Positions 40,312 to 45,049 of a DNA stretch of 45,049 nt are shown here, piece by piece. This DNA comes from Phenylobacterium sp. (lineage in GTDB: Bacteria; Pseudomonadota; Alphaproteobacteria; Caulobacterales; Caulobacteraceae): positions 1 through 45,049 of the forward strand of contig NZ_JANINU010000084.1 of assembly GCF_024508875.1 (NCBI RefSeq). Reading direction: 5' to 3'. Positions within the stretch are counted from its first letter, which is position 1, and every line of letters starts with the position of its first letter. The position numbers were made by a program, and so were the translations under genes. The notes beneath the pieces were generated by a model, which was not told where the DNA came from, searched no databases, and was given only the letters and a program-made list of their open reading frames with translations.

Positions 40312-41786
40312 GCGCTCTGCTCCTTGCGCGTCATCCGCGCGATGGCCGCCGAGGTGGAGTAGCCGTCGACGATCTCGGCGAGCTTCACCTCGCCGCCCCA
40401 TGACTTCACGAGGTCGCCGCCGACCACTTGGTCTTCGGTGTAGTCCGCGCCCTTGATCAGGACGTCCGGCCGGGCCGCCTCGATCAACCGGATCGGCGTC
40501 AGTTCGTCGAAGGGCGCCACGAGATCGACGCTGCGGAGGCCGGCCAGCACGAGGGCCCGGCTTTCCAGGTCGTTCACCGGGCGGCCTTCGCCCTTCAACT
40601 CGCGCACCGACGCGTCCGAATTGACGCCGACGATCAGCCGGTCGCACCAGGTGCGCGCCTGTGTCAGGTAGGCCACATGGCCCTTGTGTAGGATGTCGAA
40701 ACATCCATTGGTGAACCCTACCTTCAGGCCCTGCGCCCGCCAGCGGGCCACCTCCTCCGCCAGGCGCTGGACCGTGGCGACCTTGCCCTCGACGAAGGCC
40801 GTGTGCGCCGACAGCACCGCTTCCACCAGTTCGTCGGGGCCGACCGTCGCGGTGCCTGCCTTGCCGACGGCCACGCCTGATGCGAGTTGCGCAAATGCGA
40901 TAGCGACATCCAGACCCGCCCCGGCGGCGATGGAAAGGCCGAGGGCCGCCAGAGCGGTATCGCCTGCGCCCGATGCGTCGAACACCTCGCGGGGCGTCGT
41001 GCGGAAGTGTCGAACCGGTTCGCCGCGGAGTCCCAGCGAAACCCCCTTCGCGGCCCGGGTCACCAGGACGCCCTTGGTCGACCAGAGTTCGAGCGCGCGC
41101 GCGATCGCGGCCTCGAGCTGAGCGTCGGTCTCGGTCGGCATGTCCGTGGCGTAGGCGAGCTCGGCCGCGTTCGGCTTCACCAGGTCGATGTCGCCATAGC
41201 GCGCGAACGAACGAGCCTTCGAATCCACGATCACCTTCGCGCCGGTCTCGGCGGCGACGTCGTGGGCAGCCGCGATCACCGCGTCGGTGACGACGCCCTT
41301 GCCGTAATCCGAGATCAGGATCACGCCCGCGCCTCGGGCGGCGTCCTTGATGGTCCGGATCAGGCGTTGCTCGACGTCGCCGGTCACGGGCCGGCTTTCC
41401 TCAAGGTCGACGCGAAGCAACTGCTGACCACCCGAGACGAAGCGCGTCTTCAGCGTCGTCGGGCGGTCCGGGTCGGTCACGAGGTAGCCCTCGATCGCCG
41501 GCTCCTCTTCGCCCACGAGGCGCGACGCCTCATGCCCCTCGGCGTCTCCGCCGACCAGCCCCACCAGCGCCACCGAGCCACCCAGGGCGGCGATGTTGCG
41601 CGCGACGTTGCCGGCCCCGCCCAGCATCTTCAGCTCCCGTTGCCGGGCCAGGACGGGAATGGGCGCTTCGGGCGAGATGCGGCTCACCGCGCCGTAGACG
41701 AAGCGGTCGACCATCAGGTCGCCGACGCAGGCGACGCGCTTGCCGGGAAGGTCACCGAGCAGGTGCTGGAGAGCGGCCAGGTCCAT
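40308..41786 (-). CDS. hldE: Bifunctional heptose-7-phosphate kinase / heptose-1-phosphate adenylyltransferase
   Basis: A 492-aa protein. The N-terminal PfkB-type kinase domain holds MLGGAGNVARNIAALGG and the anion-hole motif DASGAGDTALAALGLS. The C-terminal nucleotidyltransferase starts VGFTNGCFDILHKGHVAYL (HxGH site) and continues IVGVNSDASVRELKGEGRPV. The enzyme makes ADP-D-glycero-beta-D-manno-heptose from the 7-phosphate in two steps. It is followed by hldD and preceded by kdsA, both on the LPS core path. Confidence 0.97.
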   Translation of the reverse strand: MDLAALQHLLGDLPGKRVACVGDLMVDRFVYGAVSRISPEAPIPVLARQRELKMLGGAGNVARNIAALGGSVALVGLVGGDAEGHEASRLVGEEEPAIEGYLVTDPDRPTTLKTRFVSGGQQLLRVDLEESRPVTGDVEQRLIRTIKDAARGAGVILISDYGKGVVTDAVIAAAHDVAAETGAKVIVDSKARSFARYGDIDLVKPNAAELAYATDMPTETDAQLEAAIARALELWSTKGVLVTRAAKGVSLGLRGEPVRHFRTTPREVFDASGAGDTALAALGLSIAAGAGLDVAIAFAQLASGVAVGKAGTATVGPDELVEAVLSAHTAFVEGKVATVQRLAEEVARWRAQGLKVGFTNGCFDILHKGHVAYLTQARTWCDRLIVGVNSDASVRELKGEGRPVNDLESRALVLAGLRSVDLVAPFDELTPIRLIEAARPDVLIKGADYTEDQVVGGDLVKSWGGEVKLAEIVDGYSTSAAIARMTRKEQSA

Positions 41787-41818
41787 GGGCTAGCGTGTGC
41801 GGCGCGTTGGCGGGTCGG

Positions 41819-42676
41819 TCAAGCGTCGCGGACGGCGGCGTGGATCGCCTTGAGCTGGGAGAGGAGCCCCTCCGCGGCGGTCAGCGGCAGGGCGCTGGGC
41901 CCGTCACAAAGGGCCCGGTCGGGGTCGGCGTGGAACTCCAGGAACACCCCGTCCGCGCCCGCGGCCACGGCGGCCCGGGCGATCACCGGCACGCCCTCGC
42001 GCCGCCCGCCCGTGGCGACGCTGTTGCTGCGCGGGTCTGCGCCCGGGAGCTGGACCGCGTGCGTGGCGTCGATGGTCACCGGCGCGCCCAGCTCCTTCAT
42101 GCGTTCGATGCCGAGCATGTCCACCACGAGGTTGTTGTAGCCGAAGGACACGCCGCGTTCGCACAGGATGGTCAGGTCCTTGCCGGGCGCAGCCTCGCGG
42201 ATCTTGTCGAGGATGGCGCGGGTGTCCCAGGGCGCCAGGAATTGCCCCTTCTTCACGTGCAGCAGCCCGCCCGCAGCGGCCGTGGCCCGCGCGGTGGCCA
42301 CCACCAGATCGGTCTGGCGGCACAGGAACGCCGGGATCTGCACCAGGTCTGCGACGGCGGCGACGGGCTCGGCCTGATCGATCTCGTGCAGGTCGGTACA
42401 GATCGGCGCGCCCAGCTCGGCCTTGACGGCGGCCAGCATCTTCAGCCCCTCCACGAGGCCCGGCCCGCGGTAGCTGCGGATGGATGAGCGGTTGGCCTTG
42501 TCGAAGCTGGCCTTGAACACGTACGGCAGCTCTAGCTTCGCACAGATGGCCTTCAGCTTGCGGCCGACGTCGAGGGCCATGTCCAGGTCCTCGAAGACAT
42601 TGAGGCCCGCAATGACGACCAGCGGATGGTCGTCGCCGATCGACAGGTTCCAGCGATCGAGGGTCAGGACGGCCAT
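41819..42676 (-). CDS. kdsA: 3-deoxy-8-phosphooctulonate (KDO-8-P) synthase
   Basis: A 285-aa protein. Family marks are HPLVVIAGLNVFEDLDMAL, YVFKASFDKANRSSIRSYRG, GAPICTDLHEIDQAEPVA, IPAFLCRQTDLV, LCERGVSFGYNNLVVDM and TIDATHAVQLPG. It condenses arabinose-5-phosphate and PEP to KDO-8-P for LPS. It lies 32 bp upstream of hldE on the same strand, so one LPS-core operon is likely. It is divergent from cfa. Confidence 0.96.
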   Translation of the reverse strand: MAVLTLDRWNLSIGDDHPLVVIAGLNVFEDLDMALDVGRKLKAICAKLELPYVFKASFDKANRSSIRSYRGPGLVEGLKMLAAVKAELGAPICTDLHEIDQAEPVAAVADLVQIPAFLCRQTDLVVATARATAAAGGLLHVKKGQFLAPWDTRAILDKIREAAPGKDLTILCERGVSFGYNNLVVDMLGIERMKELGAPVTIDATHAVQLPGADPRSNSVATGGRREGVPVIARAAVAAGADGVFLEFHADPDRALCDGPSALPLTAAEGLLSQLKAIHAAVRDA

Positions 42677-42765
42677 TGTTGCTCCCCGGACGGCGGTTCG
42701 GCGGCTCTAGTCGCCTGCGCCGCCAGTTATCTCAAGCGCAATCGCGGCGCGTCCCGATCGACATC

Positions 42766-42794
42766 TTGACCGTATCGGAGCCACGACCGATAGC
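42766..42794 (+). promoter_or_regulatory. Possible promoter for the cfa gene
   Basis: TTGACC (42766-42771) and GATAGC (42789-42794) are separated by 17 bp, about 70 bp upstream of the cfa start, in the divergent kdsA-cfa gap. The match is only fair. Confidence 0.4.
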
Positions 42795-42862
42795 GCGGAC
42801 CGCCGTCGGTGTTATCCTCGGCGTGGGTTTTTGGGGGCGGAAGTATGGTCGGAGGTTCGCCG

Positions 42863-44059
42863 ATGACGGACCTTTCTGGAACGCCGCTGGTGTTCCGTAC
42901 AGCGGCCCGGACGATTATCCGGAACTGGCGCTGGGGTGTGATGACCTTCGTCCTGCCGGACGGGCGCGAGATTCGCCTGGAGGGCGTGGAACCGGGGCTG
43001 GAGGCTCGGCTCGTCGTCCACGATTACGACTTCATCAAGCGCACGATTTCGAACGGTACGATCGGATTTGGCGAAGGCTACATGGCCGGCGAGTGGGACA
43101 CCCCCGACCTGCCCGTGCTGCTCGAGGTGCTGGCGTCGAACTACGCCCGGTTCGAGAAGGTTTCGTTCGGCACGCCGTTCATGGCGGCGCTGAACCTGCT
43201 GGAGCACGCGCTGCGTCGCCGCAACAGCCGGGAAGGTTCGAAGAAGAACATCCATGCCCACTACGACCTGGGCAACGCGTTCTATTCGCGGTGGCTCGAC
43301 CCGACGATGACCTACTCGGCCGCGCGCTTCGAGCGCCCGGGCGAGACGCTTGGCGACGCCCAGAGGCGAAAGTACCGGACGCTGTGCGAGAGCATGGCGC
43401 TCGCGCCGGACCATCACGTGCTGGAGATCGGCTGCGGATGGGGCGGCTTCGCGGAATTCGCGGCCAAGGACGTGGGGGCGAAGGTCACGGCCATCACCAT
43501 CTCCGAGGAGCAGTTCAGGTTCGCCAAGGAGCGGATGTTCCGCGAAGGACTGAACGAGAAGGCCGACATCCGACTCGTCGACTACCGCGACGTGGACGGC
43601 CGCTTCGACCGGGTCGCCTCCATCGAGATGTTCGAGGCGGTCGGCGAACGTTATTGGCCCACCTACTTCGACAAGGTGCGCGACAGCCTGAAGCCCGGCG
43701 GCCAGGCGGGCCTGCAGGTCATCACGATCCGCGACGAGTACTTCGAGCACTACAAGCGCACGCCGGACTTCATCCAGAAGTACATCTTCCCGGGCGGGAT
43801 GCTGCCGTCGGAGGAGCGCCTGAAGCTGGTCACGGACAAGGCCGGGCTCTCGTGGGGCCAGGTTTCGCGGTTCGGGACCCACTACGCCGATACGCTCGCC
43901 GAATGGCTCAAGCGGTTCGAGGCGGCGTGGGACGAGATCACTCACCTCGGATTCGACGAACGGTTCCGCAAGCTGTGGCGCTTCTACCTCAGCTACTGCG
44001 AGGCGGGATTCCGCACCGCGCGCACCGACGTGGTGCAACTCAGTCTCATCAAAGCTTGA
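42863..44059 (+). CDS. cfa: Cyclopropane-fatty-acyl-phospholipid synthase
   Basis: A 398-aa protein; ATG 42863 is chosen for the GGAGG seven bases upstream. It carries NIHAHYDLGNAFYSRWLDPT and MTYSAARF, the SAM site VLEIGCGWGGFAEFAA, then ISEEQFRFAKERM, SIEMFEAVGERYW and FIQKYIFPGGMLPS, all standard in CFA synthases. The enzyme adds a methylene bridge from SAM to unsaturated phospholipid acyl chains in the membrane. Confidence 0.96.
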   Translation: MTDLSGTPLVFRTAARTIIRNWRWGVMTFVLPDGREIRLEGVEPGLEARLVVHDYDFIKRTISNGTIGFGEGYMAGEWDTPDLPVLLEVLASNYARFEKVSFGTPFMAALNLLEHALRRRNSREGSKKNIHAHYDLGNAFYSRWLDPTMTYSAARFERPGETLGDAQRRKYRTLCESMALAPDHHVLEIGCGWGGFAEFAAKDVGAKVTAITISEEQFRFAKERMFREGLNEKADIRLVDYRDVDGRFDRVASIEMFEAVGERYWPTYFDKVRDSLKPGGQAGLQVITIRDEYFEHYKRTPDFIQKYIFPGGMLPSEERLKLVTDKAGLSWGQVSRFGTHYADTLAEWLKRFEAAWDEITHLGFDERFRKLWRFYLSYCEAGFRTARTDVVQLSLIKA

Positions 44060-44103
44060 GCTGCCCCTGTTCGGCGCCGCCCGGCTTGCCTAAGTAGGCT
44101 GGC

Positions 44104-45049
44104 ATGCAAGTCGCCTCGTCCATCCTCGACCTGATCGGCAATACGCCGCTGCTGCGGCTGCGCCGCGCCAGCGAGATGACGGGGTGCGAGATCCTCGCCA
44201 AGGCCGAGTTCATGAACCCGGGCCAGTCCGTCAAGGACCGCGCGGCGCTCTACATCATCCGTGACGCCGAACAGAAGGGCCTGCTGCGGCCCGGCGGCCG
44301 CATCGTGGAGGGCACCGCGGGCAATACGGGGATCGGCTTGGCGATGGTCGGCAAGGCGCTGGGCTACAAGTGCACCATCGTGATCCCCCGCACCCAGAGT
44401 CAGGAGAAGAAGGACGCCATCCGGCTCTTCGGGGCCGAGTTGGTCGAGGTCGATGCCGTCCCGTATGCCAACGAGATGAACTACGTGAAGTATTCCGGTC
44501 GCTTGGCGGCGGAACTTGACGCTAAGGAGCCAAACGGCGCGGTCTGGGCCAACCAGTTCGACAACGTCGCCAACCGGGAAGCGCACGTCCAGGGCACCGG
44601 CCCCGAGATCTGGGCGCAGACCGACGGCAAGGTCGACGCCTTCATCAGCGCCGTCGGCTCGGGAGGCACCCTGGCCGGCGTCGCCCAGGCCCTGCGGGAG
44701 CGGAACCCGGCCGTGAAGATCGGCCTGGCCGACCCGCACGGCGCAGCGCTCTACGCCTACTACACCGACGGGGAACTCAAGTCGGAGGGCGGCTCAATCA
44801 GCGAGGGGATCGGCCAAGGCCGGATCACCGCCAACCTGGAGGGCCTGAAGATCGACCATGCCTACCGCATATCCGATGAGGAGATGCTGCTCGCCATCTT
44901 CGACCTGATGGAGTTCGAAGGCCTCGTCATGGGCGGCTCCACCGGCATCAACGTCGCCGGGGCCATCCGCATGGCCAGGGACCTAGGGCCGGGCCACACC
45001 ATCGTCACCGTGCTGTGCGACCACGGCCAGCGCTATCAGTCCAAGATCT
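44104..45049 (+). CDS. cysK: Cysteine synthase A (3' end beyond window)
   Basis: An open frame of 315 codons from ATG 44104 to the window end with no stop. PLP-enzyme motifs are IGNTPLLRLRR, the PLP lysine in PGQSVKDRAAL (Lys44), the GTAGNTGIGLAMV substrate loop, QFDNVANREAH, and SAVGSGGTLAG. It makes cysteine from O-acetylserine and sulfide. The family usually has about 310-330 residues, so only the last few codons are missing. Confidence 0.95.
   Translation, partial: MQVASSILDLIGNTPLLRLRRASEMTGCEILAKAEFMNPGQSVKDRAALYIIRDAEQKGLLRPGGRIVEGTAGNTGIGLAMVGKALGYKCTIVIPRTQSQEKKDAIRLFGAELVEVDAVPYANEMNYVKYSGRLAAELDAKEPNGAVWANQFDNVANREAHVQGTGPEIWAQTDGKVDAFISAVGSGGTLAGVAQALRERNPAVKIGLADPHGAALYAYYTDGELKSEGGSISEGIGQGRITANLEGLKIDHAYRISDEEMLLAIFDLMEFEGLVMGGSTGINVAGAIRMARDLGPGHTIVTVLCDHGQRYQSKI

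Noticed and set aside
42676..44097. A 473-codon plus-strand frame over cfa
   Set aside because: It runs in another frame through the clearly coding cfa gene and is Arg/Gly-rich shadow sequence.
1..45049. CRISPR array or cas genes
   Set aside because: No regularly spaced 25-40 bp repeats and no Cas-like protein were seen.

Overview
The window is high-GC alphaproteobacterial DNA, most likely from the Caulobacteraceae (Caulobacter/Phenylobacterium type). The evidence is a PopA-like cell-cycle protein (receiver domains plus a degenerate GGDEF domain with an intact c-di-GMP I-site), a PEPxxWA-CTERM protein, an RlpA-SPOR lipoprotein, Tad-type pilus pseudopilins, and dense operons joined by ATGA overlaps.

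Layout. (1) Positions 1-2165, chromosome, minus strand: holB (partial), tmk, rlpA and a tRNA-Ser(UGA). (2) Positions 2127-22127: an integrated element of about 20 kb, bounded by perfect 40-bp direct repeats that copy the 5' half of the tRNA-Ser gene. (3) Positions 22170-45049, chromosome: Tad pilus genes, a TusA-like protein, a YihY-family membrane protein, a CaiB/AMACR-type CoA transferase or racemase, an SDR, popA and a CcdC-like gene, mfd, sdhE, recG, a YCII-domain protein, an MDR oxidoreductase, a DUF3089 protein, an LPS inner-core cluster (hldD, hldE, kdsA), a cyclopropane fatty acid synthase and cysK (cut by the window end).

The element. Its right end carries a P4-type tyrosine integrase coupled to an unknown gene. 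Next comes an operon that starts at alpA and runs through small proteins (one winged-helix-like, one PC4-like single-strand-binding) to a Toprim primase-like protein and a RepA/AAA helicase. The gene after the helicase contains a dense inverted-repeat array that could be its replication origin. After that come an overlapping pair of genes (one an HGG-type protein) and a small virion-spike set: a short beta-rich protein, an FxDCxF protein, an RCAP_rcc01079-type spike base protein and a 605-aa beta-helix spike. Most of these spike-side transcription units are preceded by the same short motif, GTATTACGSC. The left half holds an XRE regulator with an operator-like palindrome, tandem SANT-type DNA-binding paralogues, an SRAP protein and several exported proteins. 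I see no portal, capsid, terminase, tail or lysis genes, so it looks more like a phage satellite that brings its own adhesin than a complete prophage.

The chromosomal flanks are ordinary housekeeping. Two points stand out: the element has replaced the upstream DNA of the tRNA-Ser gene, and the DUF3089 hydrolase-like protein has Glu where the nucleophile Ser is expected.
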